64,000 nt of DNA from Pycnopodia helianthoides (GCA_032158295.1 CM063257.1:13347303-13411302), one strand, 5' to 3'; positions 10,246-23,183 are shown, counted from the first letter of the stretch. Made by a program: numbers and translations. The notes: generated by a model not told the origin, from the sequence alone.

Positions 10246-12372
10246 AGTGTCAATTCACATTTTAATCGGCCTTCAAAATCTATTAGCTGATATATCAAAG
10301 ATAGCAAACAAGTACTTACTGTTGATTTTACGAACAAAAAAAACAAAAAAACAACAACATGGTTTTGAAAAGCCCGCGTGTCGAGAATCTGAAAAGCCCG
10401 AGGTCACGATTGTTGCAATTGGTCACGTGACGTCACTTACATGACAGCAACAACAACAACAAAAATGAGTAAGGTCTAGTCAGGGTCTAGTACCTAGAAT
10501 CGCATGCTGTTTTTTTGCTTGAAAACCCTATCGCGGAGTCACGCACGGGGGCACTACATTGCAACGATCGCGAAAAAAACACGCGATGTTTTCCTCCACT
10601 GCTTGTTAAATTATAACCCGAGAAAGATGTATGGCTCCAGTTAGGAATATTCAGCATATATCAGTTTAGACTCAGATAGATTCAGTGATATTTCTGGTAG
10701 CATCGGGCAAGGATAGTGACAATGTTGAGCCCCCGACGATGAAGAGGTGACTCGCGGTGATTCAGATTCAAGCCACTGGCAAAGCCGCATGTAAACAACG
10801 GATCTAACACAGAACGAGGGTGCAGCTTGCACTGCTGGCGACGATGACCAACGAACGTTTACACATGTTCTCATTCCTCCATGATGGTTTAACCAACACT
10901 GACTGGTAAATTTAATGTCATTTATCATGATAAATACATGTGCATTACGGCCTACATGTAGTTTCCTTCGAAAGTGTGATGTGAGAAAGCAAACGTTTAG
11001 TTACTATTTAATACTAAACTGTCCAGATTTCAGGCTTTGCAAGATGTTTATATTTTATTAGATACTATTTTTTTTAAAGACATGGCTGATGTTGTACAAC
11101 TGTACCACCATTAAAAGCGTATTATAGACCTAATATCAATGCAATATAATTTCTTTTCTAAAGAAATGTTTGTTTCACATCACAGACCATCATTGGAGGC
11201 TTGGTACGAGGCTACTGCTGTCTCAATCATGACACTCTCGAGACACCATACTCTAGTCTAAGCACAGGCAACAGTACAGTGCTAGAGCCATTGAACTTGA
11301 CCTTGCAAGGTAAGCAAGACTGACCTCTACTTCATGATTGTATATAGGCCATGTAGGGAAAACAAGAGATTCAGAGAATGCCACTTGAAAGCGAGACAAT
11401 TCTCGCCACAATTAGCTTTCTATCAAGATAAGTCCCTGCACACATATCAGCCATGTAAGTCTAATTAGTATTTGGCGGCTCCCATATAAAAAAGGTGCAA
11501 TCAATGATGCAAATTTAAATGGAAATAGCTTTTCTTAAGAAATATATGTGAGTGTACACGTAGTTCCTTTATTAATTGTGGCTTATTTCAGCTTTCCCGG
11601 TCAGACTGGCCAAGTCGGAAAAAAAATAATTTTGACGGTCAATTTAAAAGCATCAAAACTTATTCAAACATTGTCAGTAGAAACAAAAAATCAAAGTTCC
11701 CAGGAAAATTTTCACAGAATGGGTACAGCGTCAAATTAGGTTTGTATTATCGAAAATTACTCACTTAAGTCCTACACCTGTTTATGACCAGTGTTATTGC
11801 GTTTTTTTGCAGAATAAACATAGAGTCCTTACGGTTGCCGACTTACACAAGTCTACGTTTATTCACAAGAATCGAGAAGAATGGTGCTTGCTCTTCACCG
11901 CTCAGTTCCCTATTCAGGTTTCATCGTGAACGTAGCAAACAAACCGCCCGTGTTTTGGGACGATTGTGCGGGTGGCAGACTTGTTTGCGCTGGGGACCCA
12001 TTCGCCGGAAAACATGTTTTTGTCCCTTATGCAAACGCATTACATCGGGAAATTGCCGTGTAGCAAACAAAAAACTTTGTGGGGATTGCAATAGGGCAAT
12101 AAAGAGAGCCGATTGATGAAAGGCGTAGAAAAGAAAAATTACCCCTTTCATGGCTATGATCAGTTTTGGATTTGAGGTAAAGAGCCAAAGTGAACAATAA
12201 ACTAATATCCCAATTACTTTTTTTAGCCTAACACACAACAATAAGGCATAAAGACACAACAAATAAGGTTTAGTCTTTTAATATAGAAAAAAAAACATAC
12301 AAGTTAAATTTGTTCTTCAACAACCAATGCTAACATTTCAAATTTCTTATATAAATCTGAGTACACCTGATC
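10246..12372. other. Intergenic stretch, no supported gene
   Basis: Contains a short (CAA)n tract at about 10446-10463 and several short open frames. The longest useful one (11881-12063, 60 codons) has no recognised motif and overlaps another open frame, so coding potential is not supported. No fibrinogen-like, coiled-coil or EGF sequence is present on either strand. Confidence 0.4.
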
Positions 12373-12443
12373 GTTGCGAATTATTTTGTGACGTCAATAT
12401 TCGCTTCGCATTCGCATTCGCAGGAAGTATGAACCAGGCTTAA
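12373..12443 (+). mobile_element. Truncated TAA-type MITE (one terminal arm)
   Basis: The sequence GTGACGTCAATATTCGCTTC through GGAAGTATGAACCAGGCTTAA repeats the right arm of the complete MITE at 14364-14544. Only one arm and a short stub (TTGCGAATTATTT) remain. The end again abuts TAA. Confidence 0.7.
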
Positions 12444-12529
12444 CAGCAGTTTCATAAACAAAATGTCAAGAAAAAAACACCTGTTTACACAACCGCGCAT
12501 GTGATCAAAAACATTGTGTCTTCTTTCTT

Positions 12530-13516
12530 CATTGCAGCATTTTGACTTTGCGCAATGACCCTGCAAAATAAACGAGCATGCCATATCATTTTTTTCTATG
12601 GAACGCCCTCTAGCATTAACGATTAGATTGGTAAATCTAACATGGATAAAACCAAAGGCGCTGGGATGGGCAAACGTATCGTTAACGTTAATGCTCAGTC
12701 CCATGCTCAGTCCCATCATGCATCGCACTCACACTGCAAGCACACTGCACGCATGACGTACTTCCTGAACAAGAATATGTGCAAGCTGATTAGCCCATCC
12801 CAGCGGTCCTGGATAGGCCGCTGGGGCCGAGCGAAGGATAAAACACGGGGTTGCGCTATCACGGCAGTGTGTCTGAGATTGCGCCGCACTTATTCTTAAC
12901 CAAAGGTGAACCAGTTGGTTAGTATACATACCCCCGTTGGATTTATGCACGACAAACATATGTAATTTCTAGGTAAGTTAATGTAGTTTTTTTAAGGCAT
13001 TTGATTGAATAAGTTACATACCATCTTGTACCTTATAAAATGTATTAGTACGAAAACACATTTTTTCATCATGATTTCATCGGGTGTCAAGTTACAGTAA
13101 TTCAAACGTATTACTTAAACAATCATATGTACTTAACCACATGTCATAAAGTCGTATGTTTGTGTAGTAGCTTACAACACTCGTGACATTTTGTTTACAC
13201 GGATGACCCAACTTTGACCTTTACTTCCGGTCCAAACAGGAAGCTCAAAAGTTCAAATAATCATATCTCCTGAACCACTTGTCATAAAGTCATAAGCTTT
13301 GTGCTGTCCGGTAGCTTATTACACATTTGACAATTTATTCAAAAGACTAACCCCACTTTGACCTTTTCGTCTGGTCCAAACAGGAAGTTCAAATATTAAA
13401 AATTACGTCTCCTGAACCACATATCATAAAGTCATTATCTTTGTGATGTTAGCTAACTTAATATAGAGCGTTTAATCAAATTAAAACAAAACGGAACAGC
13501 TTTGTGTTTGTTCACA
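12530..13516 (+). repeat. Dispersed repeat with internal 125-bp tandem units, copy 1
   Basis: The segment starts near TTGCAGCATTTTGACTTTGC and ends near TTTGTGTTTGTTCACAAACA. Between 13126 and 13450 a unit of about 125 bp, with CCACATGTCATAAAGTC, ACTTTGACCTTT and GGTCCAAACAGGAAG as landmarks, is repeated about 2.5 times with divergence. The same landmarks occur in reverse order and orientation at 46649-47395. The block 12590-13100 is absent from the other copy and may be a later insertion. No coding content is recognised. Confidence 0.7.
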
Positions 13517-13526
13517 AACACCTAAG

Positions 13527-13527
13527 G

Positions 13528-13565
<38 letters not shown>
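13527..13565. repeat. Poly-T tract
   Basis: About 39 consecutive T, separating the dispersed repeat from the hAT-like element; it may be the A-tail of an antisense retroposed segment. Confidence 0.9.
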
Positions 13566-13568
<3 letters not shown>

Positions 13569-14280
13569 TATGTTCATTAGTTTTTGACGAAAAAGACTAT
13601 GTATTCAGTTTATGGATACAAGTTGTAAATAATGATAAAAAATCGAACGTAAGATTCGCATTCAGAGAGTCCGTGCAACAGAAGCATGTTTTACGGCGCA
13701 TCAGCGTGGTGAGCTAGCGGGTAAACCTTGGGGGCATGTCCCGTACAGCCGGTGCTCCTGGGGCCAGAGAGACAAAGCACGGGGGCATGAACTCGGAGCC
13801 TGTGGAGGGGTAGGGATCTAGACCATTAATTACTTTTTGTTTAAAGAGGGTTTTAGTCTGTAACCCTAGCTATTATCCCCTTAATATCGACGCGTTAAAT
13901 GATGCCTGCTCTACACACGCGGCGGGACGACGACGAATAGCTGCACGATGTCCACATACAAGTTGATGTGGATCGAACTGTGTTTATGTCGGTTTTTTTA
14001 GTTACACGTGAATTTGTGCTGGATGGATATGAAGACTGGATCCTCATGCCTCGCTGTTGTTATCATTCATACCTAAACAGACCACCAGTCTATTTACAAC
14101 AATGTCACGTAACCTTGACAGTTGCAACGGCTGGAAAAGCGTATTCTCTGACCTTTTACCGCGTTTTTTTGCATATTTTTTCGTTAATTACGTGGCATTT
14201 TGATGATTTTTGTTTTAAAACAACCATCTAAACATTATTGTCTTTGATTCCACATCACTAAATTAGGTAAACACAATTTG
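13566..14280 (-). mobile_element. hAT-like non-autonomous element, older copy
   Basis: The segment is homologous to 27354-28339 in reverse orientation. Shared blocks include the CACACGCGGCGGGACGACGA region (13914-13934), ACACGTGAATTTGTGCTGGA, GATATGAAGACTGGATCCTC and GTTGCAACGGCTGGAAAAGC, and the terminal part GATTCCACATCAC at 14250. A short open frame (13968-14231) runs through it, but the same frame is interrupted by an early stop in the other copy, so it is not considered coding. Its TIRs are too diverged to be placed exactly. Confidence 0.7.
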
Positions 14281-14363
14281 TACACAGCCGCTGACTGCGC
14301 GATGCCACAGCGCATGGTTTTTAACTTGTTCGGAGAAATCACGCTCTATGTTAGTATGGCTAA

Positions 14364-14544
14364 AGCCCGGTTCATACTTCCTGCGAATGCGAATGCGAAG
14401 CGAATATTGACGTCACAACTCTGTTTTCGCTGCGAATAATTCGCAAGAGTTGAGCAAAGCTCAACCCCTGCGAACTATTCGTTGCGAATTTGTGACGTCC
14501 ATAATCGCTTTGCATTCGCATTCGCAGGAAGTATGAACCGGGCT
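14364..14544. mobile_element. Complete 181-bp MITE with TAA target duplication
   Basis: Long terminal inverted repeats of about 50 bp begin AGCCCGGTTCATACTTCCTG and contain the repeated GCGAATGCGAATGCGAAGCG block and a TGACGTCA-like site. They are flanked by TAA on both sides (14361-14363 and 14545-14547). A 3-bp TAA/TTA duplication is typical of PIF/Harbinger elements. A truncated relative is at 12373-12443. No coding sequence. Confidence 0.85.
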
Positions 14545-14547
14545 TAA

Positions 14548-16439
14548 CGAGGGAAGCCTTTCTCGTGTCATTGTAGATCTGAGGTAGGTTTTGCTCAGCT
14601 ATAGACGGCTGATAGAAATCTCTCACTTGTCGCTGCAGATACCGCAGTGATTCTATACAAAATGTTCAAGATTGGAAAGGCGTTACGGATGTCCCATTTA
14701 TTCATCATAATAATGCAACATGTTCTGTTCGGTTGGAGGATCATCTGCAAACTCTGGCGTGCTTTTATAGAAGTGACAAAAACTGGTTGTACTCTACTTT
14801 GGCAAGGTTTTTGTCAACGCCATCCTCATACATAGATGCTAGTTGTTCAAAACCCTTAGTGTCATGTAAATATCCAGGCATAAACCACGTACAGGGGACT
14901 ACCGTGAGTCAGAAGGATACGATGGTTTCGAAGCGGATACATGAACGAGACGCAGCCACGCTGGCTCCATTGGCATCACCACACCTTCCACAATAATAAC
15001 GAATGAGAAGTAGATCATATCGTGGTCTAAAAAGGAGGCCTACCGAGTATTTATCTAAAAAGATTTGTATATATTTTTAAGTTTGTCTTGTATTAAAAAA
15101 AAAAATTGACGTCCCTATTTAAACCGAAAAATATGTGTGTTTGTGAGCGTGTCTACCCGTTGAAACCGAGGACTTTAACAAAAGCGATCCTGGTGTTTGA
15201 CATCAGAGTGAGGACGTCCTCGCTTCGCTTTCGTGTGAAAACCAATGGGGACGTCGCAAAAAAACTTAGTCCGAACCAAACAATGGGAGAACAGACAGAA
15301 GTCCTCGATTAACGGGATTCATAGGCATGTGTGTAGGGGTTGGTGTGTTTGGGAGGGGGCACTTGAGCCGCTTCTCCTGTCACCTACATTTCCCTTCCCA
15401 TACTGGATTGAAATCTACTTAAGAACAAGTGTTTCCCTCATAATAATACAGGGAAGTTGTACGTTTGTCCATATTCCTGTGATGGTTTGAATTTGAGATA
15501 TTTGGGGGCGGGGTTAGATAGGACAGGGCTAAATGGGGGCATATCGTCACCCCCCCCCCCCCCATCGTACTTCTGGCCTTCACAGTTTTCAAAGCATATT
15601 ATAATTATACAAAGTCATGTATGTCAGTTTTGAAAACAAACTTATGTAGATGTTAGTTGACAAAAAATTGTAATCTTCTTGCAAGGGCCGTCAAGGCATA
15701 CATGTACAGTACAAGTAAATTGATGATTATTTGCTCCAAAAACTGATATTTAATGTGATAATGGCAGCCATTTTGTGAATAGTCACGCTCCATGTTCCTG
15801 AAAAATCCTTCCAGTTTTTTTTTTTTTTTTTTTTTTTTTTTGGGGGGGCAAGAGCTCTACATTTATGTATAGCTCTTCATTTTATTGTGTTTCTAAAAAA
15901 GAAATTACCAATAAGTAGCCGCCTTCTTTGATTTTTGCCGCCATCTTTGATTTTGGCTGCCATTTGGTTTTTTCGCTTGTGAACCAATATTTTTAGTAGA
16001 ATAAATATTTTTCTTTTTTTAAGGAACACAATATTCCTAACTGTTTAGGGAAGTATAGAGCTCCCCTTCACCCCTGGGCTGCAGCATTCTCCTATTTCTA
16101 GAGGACTTGTAGAGGACTTAATTTAGCCTATGACCTAATTACGCGAATCACCATTTAGGGGTTGACCCTATGACACACTAGGTGGGTCAACAAAGTTGTT
16201 CATCCTGCATTTCTGTTAAACGACACCACCAGTAGCCTTGGGCTTTGCAACACTGGTCATGGGAAAGCATGTTCTATTAAGAATGTTTATAATTATTACA
16301 GTCATTACTGATAACACCTTGTATTGCTAACAGTGAAACCAATGGATGGAATGCAGAGATTCTGCTTAGTCGGAAATTCACCTAATGCCTTGATGTAAAT
16401 ATGCAGTGGTGAATAACAAAATCCACTTGTAAAATAACA
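14548..16439. other. Intergenic stretch without a supported gene
   Basis: Contains a (C)n run at about 15551-15563 and a T run at 15816-15841. Around 15750-15970 GCCATTTT/GCCGCCATCTTTGATTTT-like motifs resemble the sequence near 44480 and 49450. Short open frames (14647-14996, 15106-15490) show no recognised domain. Confidence 0.4.
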
Positions 16440-16736
16440 ATGTCACTGCCGTATTCAATCCTCATTTGTAAGCAAAACTACCAAGTGCTTGCAAGGATGA
16501 TAACATTGGGGCTTGCTACCTTGCTCCCAACAAATTTATATTTAAATATAAATATGATAGAACTTGCTTTGTATGTGTTTTCAACCGCAACAAACCGTAC
16601 ACAATTTCACCCAGTTTACGCAATTGTTAGCAACTTTGTTAATTTGATTTCCTTCAGTACAACTATGTTGACTTTGACCGCATTAGCGATTGGGTTATTA
16701 GTTTCGCAGTTTGGTTGCAGGCACAAGAAGGTTTAG
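16440..16736 (+). other. Open frame of 98 codons, strongly hydrophobic, unassigned
   Basis: An ATG-initiated frame encodes a mostly hydrophobic peptide with a segment (SFSTTMLTLTALAIGLLVSQF) that could be a membrane helix. It superficially resembles the third transmembrane helix of rhodopsin-like receptors, but no DRY-type motif follows and the protein stops after HKKV. No splice sites or paralogue are seen. It may be a decayed receptor fragment or chance; I do not assign a function. Confidence 0.2.
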
Positions 16737-16779
16737 AAAGGGAGAAGGGTCAAGTTGTTCAAGGGGTCGTTTCGACAAA

Positions 16780-18485
16780 GATTTTGCAGAAACAAAAGTG
16801 TGTGTGCTCATGACACATTTTAAAGTCTGTTTTACTGTATGTGGTGCCAGCGATCAAACGAACTAATATAACAGCGTAACATAAATGTCAGTCTAGGGAG
16901 TACAATAGGCGCTACTTTTACCGCTGTGTACAAAGTTCAATGCACCCCAATGTAGATTTTGTTTACAGTGTAATTCCTCATACTTGCATGGATAACGTAC
17001 CCATATAAGGCAATGGTTGGATAGAAAAACAATCTTTGTTGAGGTAGGGTTTGGGTCCAGCGATTGACAAAGAAACAAAATATGTTTATGCGCAAAAGGG
17101 AATGGAAAGTAGAGAAAATCTACACATTTGTTGACTGTGAGCCAAACATCTAGGCTATTGCACCACTGAAGTTAAACCATATCAGGGATATAACTTATTC
17201 CAACTTTGAGATATGAGCCTCCGATGAAATTTGCCAAAACCCACCGGTGTATTATGTGGGAGGGGAAGACGAAGGGCCAAGTATTTCAAGGGTTTGGCAG
17301 AACAAAAATGTTGGGGTATTCATGACACCTTTAGAGGATTCTTATAAAAAATAAATTACAAAATTCTGGGTCGGTCACGGTCAACCCCTGAGTGAATCGG
17401 CGTTGAATGACCCACCAAGAAAGGGGGGGGGGGCAGTTACACCAAATAGTTTCCGTCTCAGTCTCAGTCTCAGTCGTGGGTAAGTTTGTACAGTATGTGG
17501 TACCACCGATCAAACGAACTCCAATTACATACAGCAGCGTAATAGAAATGTCATCATAGGGTGTACGATTTACCGCTGTGTTCAAAGTTCAATGCACCCT
17601 AATGGAGACTCGTGTATAGATTGTACTTCCTCATACTTGCTAGGATAACTAACCAATATAAGGCAATGGTTGGTTAGAAAAACAACCTATGTTAAGGTAG
17701 GTTTTAGTCTAGTAATTGACAAAGAAACACAATATGTTTATGCGCAAAAGGGAGTGGAAAGTCGAGAAAAAAAGATCTACATTTTCACGGTGAGTCAAAC
17801 ATCTGTGTTATTGCAACACTGAAGTTAAACCATATCAGGGGTATATCTTATCCCAACTTTGAGATATGTGCCTCAGATGAAATTTTTCCAAACTCACCGG
17901 AGCAATATGGGGGAGGGGATGAAGAAGGGCCAAGTATTTCAAGGGTTTGGCAGAACAAAAATGTTGGGGTATTCATGACACTTTCAGAGGATTCTTAAAA
18001 TAAAAACAAATACAAAAATTAAAAATCTGAGTTGGTCACGGTCAAACCTTGATAAGTTTGCTTGGAATGACCCACCAAAAAAGGGGGGACAGTTACACCA
18101 AATAGTTTCCGACTCAGTCTCAGTCGTGGGTAAGTTTTTACCGTATGTGGTGCCACCGATCAAACGAAATCCAATTACATACAGCAGCGTAATAGAAATG
18201 TCAGCCTAGGGTGTACAATTGACGCTACTTACCGCTGTGTTCAAAGTTCGATGCACCCTATTGTAGATTTTGGTATATAGTGTACTCCCTCATACTTGCT
18301 AGGATTAAGTACCCATACGAGGCAATGGTTGGTTAGAAAATGTTAAGGTAGGTTTTGGTCCAGTGATTGACAAAGAAACAAACTATGTTCATGCGCAAGA
18401 GGGAGTGGAAGGTCGAATAGAAAAGTAATCAATATTTTCACTGTGAGCCGACATTTATGTTAATGTACCACTAACAAGGATTTGC
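16780..18485 (+). repeat. Tandem repeat with ~650-bp unit, about 2.6 copies
   Basis: The landmark ATGTGGTGCCAGCGATCAAA recurs at about 16839, 17495 and 18145, giving periods of 656 and 650 bp. Other landmarks, such as GACAAAGAAACAAAATATG, AGTTAAACCATATCAGGG and GGGCCAAGTATTTCAAGGG, recur in order. Between units lies a C/T-rich (GTCTCA)n stretch of variable length. A further 1.0-1.1 units occur at 53310-54471. No coding potential is apparent. This is a satellite-like or complex tandem repeat. Confidence 0.85.
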
Positions 18486-18494
18486 CAGAACAAA

Positions 18495-18497
18495 ATG

Positions 18498-18538
<41 letters not shown>

Positions 18539-18714
18539 GTGTGTGTGTGTGGGGGACACACAGAAGGGCATATGTGGGGTCCTGACAACAATGGAACAAT
18601 GGACCCCACAAGGTCATTTCAATAGGAACAATTGGGCCCCACAAGGGAATTCTTCAGAAAAGGGAATAATAGAACAACAATAGCAGTACCCCACAAACCG
18701 GATCCGTAAGGATT

Positions 18715-18752
<38 letters not shown>
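18495..18752. repeat. Two (GT)n microsatellites
   Basis: GT/TGTGCG repeats at about 18497-18550 and a pure (GT)n at about 18715-18750, separated by about 160 bp containing the GGACCCCACAAGG-type direct repeats. Confidence 0.95.
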
Positions 18753-18960
18753 CTATAGACGCATACGTCAACATAGCCCCTGTTTGTTTGGTTTGGTTTT
18801 TCCTAAACTGGATACGACCATTCTGCGGATGCATCCCTCTAAGCCAGATAGGATGCAACTTGAAGGCCAAAGTTCATCAACGATTCCTCACAGCTGGTAG
18901 CCAGAACCCATCGTGATGTTAACATATCAAAATTACTCACTATTAACGCATGACATCATA
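18753..18960 (+). repeat. Dispersed repeat C, copy 1
   Basis: The 200-bp segment (CTCTATAGACGCATACGTCA through ACTATTAACGCATGACATCA) occurs inverted at 37862-38082 with high similarity, including AACTTGAAGGCCAAAGTTCA and TTCTGCGGATGCATCCCTCT. No coding sequence. Confidence 0.8.
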
Positions 18961-20792
18961 ACACGGTGTGCCCTCTGTCGTTGAGTCGTTTCTCGACTGT
19001 CGAATGCCGACTTTATGTTCATCAAAAATAGTAACGTCGTTGATAAAGATTATAGGGCTAAGGGTTTGACCATACCGTGTGGTTTATTTAATTGAATTCG
19101 TATATGATCCCTCATTGCAGTCTTCTGTCTGGTAAAGATCTCAAGAAATAAAATGTTGCAAATAATCTCAAAATGAGAAATGATCATGGCGGGGGGGGGG
19201 GGGACCAACACACAATATTGCGCAATTCTTTCCCCGATGCTGTGTGAACGTACCGTTACAAAATAGGGGTGTTTATTTTTTACACTAACACCAATGGATT
19301 AAATTCTATAAAAGTAAGGCAGTATTTTGCCAGTTATATATGTATAGTTTATTTTGTCAGTTTTTTGGAGTGGAATGAAATGCAAATATTTTGACAAATA
19401 TCTAGACGAGACTATTTTGAAAATGCATTCGTTCCTCCAACATCAGGCACATGGCCAGGCAACAGCACCATACCGTTAATCAATGTGTAACCAAGTTGGT
19501 GGAAGTTACACAGGGAGTGACAACGAGATACTTTTTGATTTATAAAGTTTGTTTATTCTGTGTATTTACAGGCTTGTGAGTACAAGTTATGTTTCATACA
19601 AAAATAAAACGACAGCCATGGTTCTGGGGATCTTGCTCCACCTCCCTCCTTGCCTCAAAGTTGGGGTTGTACCCAAGGGCTCAAATAGAACTATGCAGCC
19701 CGGCGACAAATTATCTCTTTCACTTCTCAGGAAAGGTGTGGCCTCGATCGTGCCAAATAGTATGTGAGTGTCGCTGCAGCTACCTCCACTTTGCTTATTC
19801 CGAGGTACAATTCTGGTATTCTAGGAATGCATCATCCCATGAATACAAAAGTTGATAAATTAGCAATTAAATTACAGCGTAACAAACTAAAGCTTGATAA
19901 ATACGCAAATAATACAAGCGTAAACAAACCAAAGAGGCTTGAATAAATTACGCAAATTAACTACAAGCGTAAACAAACTAAATAGGGCGCTAGCGAGTAC
20001 AATGTTAGACGCTGGCGGCGCCTTAAAATGTTGTAAACACATCGCCTGGTTCGTCGCGATCGCAGCGCATCTGGTGCTATATACATATACATGGAGAATT
20101 AGACAATCAATGTGTATTTACAAGAGCCTGGCAGCGAAGAGAAACAAGTATGGCTGGTCACAAATGTATATTATTGCTTTGAACGAAAATTTGGACACCC
20201 CTAAAGCACTGTCACAAAATGCGACGAAGTTCTTGTTTAAATATATAGTTTTCTAACATTGTAATTTTTTTTTCAAATCTACCCATTCTACCCAATCGAT
20301 TTTTATGATTTTCAAAATGTAACGTTCAAATTAAATAGTAACTGCCGTAATCGGTTTCATGTGTGGACCAGTCGGCGTCCGAGTTTATGTGTGTTGGTAT
20401 GGTATACCGAGCAGTCAGGGTGACACACAAATGCTGCGTTTCCTGGTATGAAACCTGTGGGTACCAGCCTGCTGCGACCTGACTGCATGAATAGAGATCA
20501 TTACTGCATGCATGTAAAAAGGCATGCTCATGAATGAGACGAGTATCAACGTTGATGGCGCCTTTTTTTCTTTTTCCGTGTCCGCCCCACCCCCCTTGAT
20601 TATGGAATGACGGTCTTCTCTGTATTAACGGCTTCGGCAGTGGCTACGGCTGGATTGCTAAAAGGACCATCTTCATTGTTGACACAGCAATCAACAGCCT
20701 CAGCCGTAGCCGAAGTCGCTTGAATCGGACGCGTCCTAACATTATCCGTTACTGTATGTGACTATTGGGACTCCCCACTCCTACATTCTAGT
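18961..20792. other. Intergenic stretch, no supported gene
   Basis: Includes a G run at about 19191-19203 and a short inverted repeat (GGCTTCGGCAGTGGCTACGG near 20630 against CAGCCGTAGCCGAAGTCGC near 20701). Overlapping short open frames at 19549-20256 carry no recognised domain. Confidence 0.4.
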
Positions 20793-21213
20793 CTGGCTCA
20801 TAGACGTCTCAAGTGTACAGCAAAGCTACAAGGGGGCGCCCTCTTAAGTTAAGGGCCACGCCCCAAATGTTTGAAATTTTTTTATGAATTCGAGTCAACA
20901 TGTTTTTATTAAGGATGCGGGGCAACATAAACTCTATTTTCGTTTAGGCTTTTTTTATTTATACTTCTGGAGGAATTGTTCCATCTTTCATGTGAAAATT
21001 AAACATCTGGCTCATATATGTCTCGAGTGTACATCAAGGCTACAAAAGGGCGCCTTCTAAAGTTAGGGGTCACGTTTGAAATTTTATTTATGAACTCCAG
21101 TCAATACGTTTCAATCAAGGATGCGGGGCAACATAAACTCTATTTCGTTTTAAGCTTTTTTATTTACACTTCTGGAGGAATTGTTCCATCTTTTATGTGA
21201 AAATTAAACATCA
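20793..21213 (+). repeat. Direct tandem duplication, unit ~210 bp
   Basis: The unit begins CTGGCTCATAGACGTCTC (20793) and again CTGGCTCATATATGTCTC (about 21006). Shared blocks include GGATGCGGGGCAACATAAAC and CTTCTGGAGGAATTGTTCCA. The two units differ by small indels, so the duplication is not very recent. Confidence 0.8.
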
Positions 21214-21537
21214 GGAACGATTATAAATGACTAAAAAAATTATGTGAATCTATTGATGGAAAAGCATTTACAAGCAGACATTCTAAACACCACATTACAT
21301 CACATACTAAGTAATGAATGTTCAGTTTGTGAAACGGTTTAGATAATGTGATACCATTTCGCTCAGTATTGATATTGTAAAATATTGATTTGTTTATTTA
21401 CTATGATTTGCCCAGCCTGTTTTCATTGGGGCCCTGCATACATTAGAATATCAACTTAATATTTCTTACATCTTTCTTGATGAATTCATCCAGAGAAAAT
21501 ATTTGATGTACAATACAGCATATAAAATTTCCCTTGT

Positions 21538-21880
21538 AAAAGACACTGGACACCTTTGGTAATTGTCAAAGACCAGTCTTCTCACTTGGTGTATCTCAGC
21601 AAATGGATAAAATAATAAACCTGTAAAAACTTGAGCTCAATTGGTCGTCGAAGTTGCGCGATAACTATAAAAGAAAAAACACCCTTGTCAAATTTCCCTT
21701 GTTAACAAACTTACTATTATAGTTCTAAAGCGTTTGAAGAACTATGTGCTGCTCTATATGGGGCAGAGTACTGCAAAACATATTGCTGAAAGTTGTTTCA
21801 ATGTTTTTATTAATCGGAATTTTCGAATTTTAAATATTTGGGGTACAGGGAGTTAGAAACGCACAGGTTTGATGATCGTT
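21538..21880 (+). repeat. Dispersed repeat fragment beginning ACACTGGACACC
   Basis: The segment GGTAATTGTCAAAGACCAGT followed by CTTCTCACTTGGTGTATCTC resembles, from memory, a MITE-like repeat widespread in echinoderm genomes. It has no second copy in this window, so the family assignment rests on recollection only. No gene is present. Confidence 0.4.
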
Positions 21881-22932
21881 AGTTTTTACAAGTGTACATT
21901 ATTTTAGTTTTACTTCATGATACCTTTGTTATAGAATATGTCTGAGTATTTAATTTTAACCATGACATATCCATTTCAGTTTTACACTCGTCCTATTTTG
22001 TTGTATGTATTCATTAAAAAAACAAAAACAAGCAAACAACAAAACAAGAAGGGAAAACAATTTTACAGCGAACTTGTAATTAATTATATAACGCAATTCA
22101 AGGTTTTGATACAACAGTGAGTTTTTTGAAAAGGTATCGTTGATTCACACCATCTAGTTTGTCAACAAACCTGTAGAAGTTTCATCCAGCATGATCATCA
22201 CACCCAACTTAACGAGCGTCTCAAAGCACTCATTGCTTTAACGACAGGTACACAGATCTATCTTTGAATTGTCAGAGCTATAAAACACATTGTCATTGTT
22301 TATGACGTCATAACTGGCGAAAACAGTTTAATAGCCGTTTACGTGTTATCATTTGTTTTGTGTGTATTTTGATTCAATGTATTATTCTGGATTAGTAAGG
22401 ATAACATACTTCATTGTTTAATTTAGCCTGAAAGCTACCATAACGGATTAAGCTAACATGTTCACAGGTTAGTTATTTCATGTATACGGTTGATCACACA
22501 AGAGAATGAACACCGTCTGCGACTATTTGGTCAGTCCTACCAATCCTGTATAATACCTTCAAATCGTGTGCAAGGGGACATTATGTTGTCGCTATTAATG
22601 AGAGTACAGCAACCCGAGATTTCAGGACCTTCTTGCTAGATTACTGGAAAGTTTGGGTTGTGACTAACAACAACAACCAGGCTGCACAATGTATTCAGGA
22701 AAAAGAAGAAAACAAAATCGCAGCCACAAGTTTATGGCAAGTGAAAACAAACAACAAACCGTTTATATTTTGCCAGGAGGTTATGTGCGTGTTATCGGGG
22801 TTCGAATACATTTTCTGAAATACATCTCTGGATGGTTGGTTCTGGTGTGATTTTTGTTTTATTATCAGTGAGTATTGAACATTATTTACGAATAAAAGTT
22901 GTTTCGATAATTACCAATTCTAAGTTCTGATT
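21881..22932 (-). repeat. 3' flank of gene B, paralogous to the gene C flank
   Basis: Sequence from 21881 to 22932 matches 26797-27353 plus 28340-28885 (gene C side). It partly matches 52920-53110 (gene D side, inverted) and 60284-60665 plus 62630-62960 (gene E side, inverted). Landmarks are CAACTTAACGAGCGTCTCAA, GCGACTATTTGGTCAGTCCT and GTGCAAGGGGACATTATGTT. It shows that the family duplicated as blocks containing gene and downstream DNA. A polyadenylation signal for gene B (AATAAA on the minus strand) lies at 22858-22863. Confidence 0.85.
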
Positions 22933-23183
22933 TTAAGAGTTCGACCTTAATTTCATGTCTGTATATTTAAATGGGTACAAGCGCTTAAATCTGTACCAAT
23001 AGACTCCCCATGAATCACTCACTCCTGCGACGACGAGGTACAGCCCGTTTAAATTGACTCTAGTGCAGGCTCCGTACCACCATCCCCCGTGGCGAACCAC
23101 GGCACAGTTTGAGCCCCATTCATCGTTGTCCATGTCTTTGGTTGAGAAGGCTCTGTTTCTGTTGAAACCGCTTAGCGAATCAC
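22933..23183 (-). CDS. Gene B, fibrinogen-like domain exon 3 and stop
   Basis: The minus-strand acceptor TTTTTTTTGAACAG precedes 23183; the stop TAA is at 22935-22933. It encodes GDSLSGFNRNRAFSTKDMDN, DEWGSNCAVVRHGGWWYGAC and VNLNGLYLVV, ending MKLRSNS. The DMDND loop (calcium site) and both Cys are retained. The fully conserved GAWWYGGC of other copies is here GGWWYGAC. The exon is 251 bp, open, entry phase 1. It is the last exon of gene B (exons 26796-26612, 24486-24356, 24261-24000, 23183-22933). Confidence 0.9.

Noticed and set aside
11881..12063. 60-codon open frame as a small gene
   Set aside because: Overlaps an alternative open frame of similar length and has no motif, paralogue or splice context.
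13968..14231. Possible conserved small protein in the hAT-like element
   Set aside because: The homologous copy at 27354-28339 has an in-frame stop early on (a T-run length change), so the frame is not conserved.
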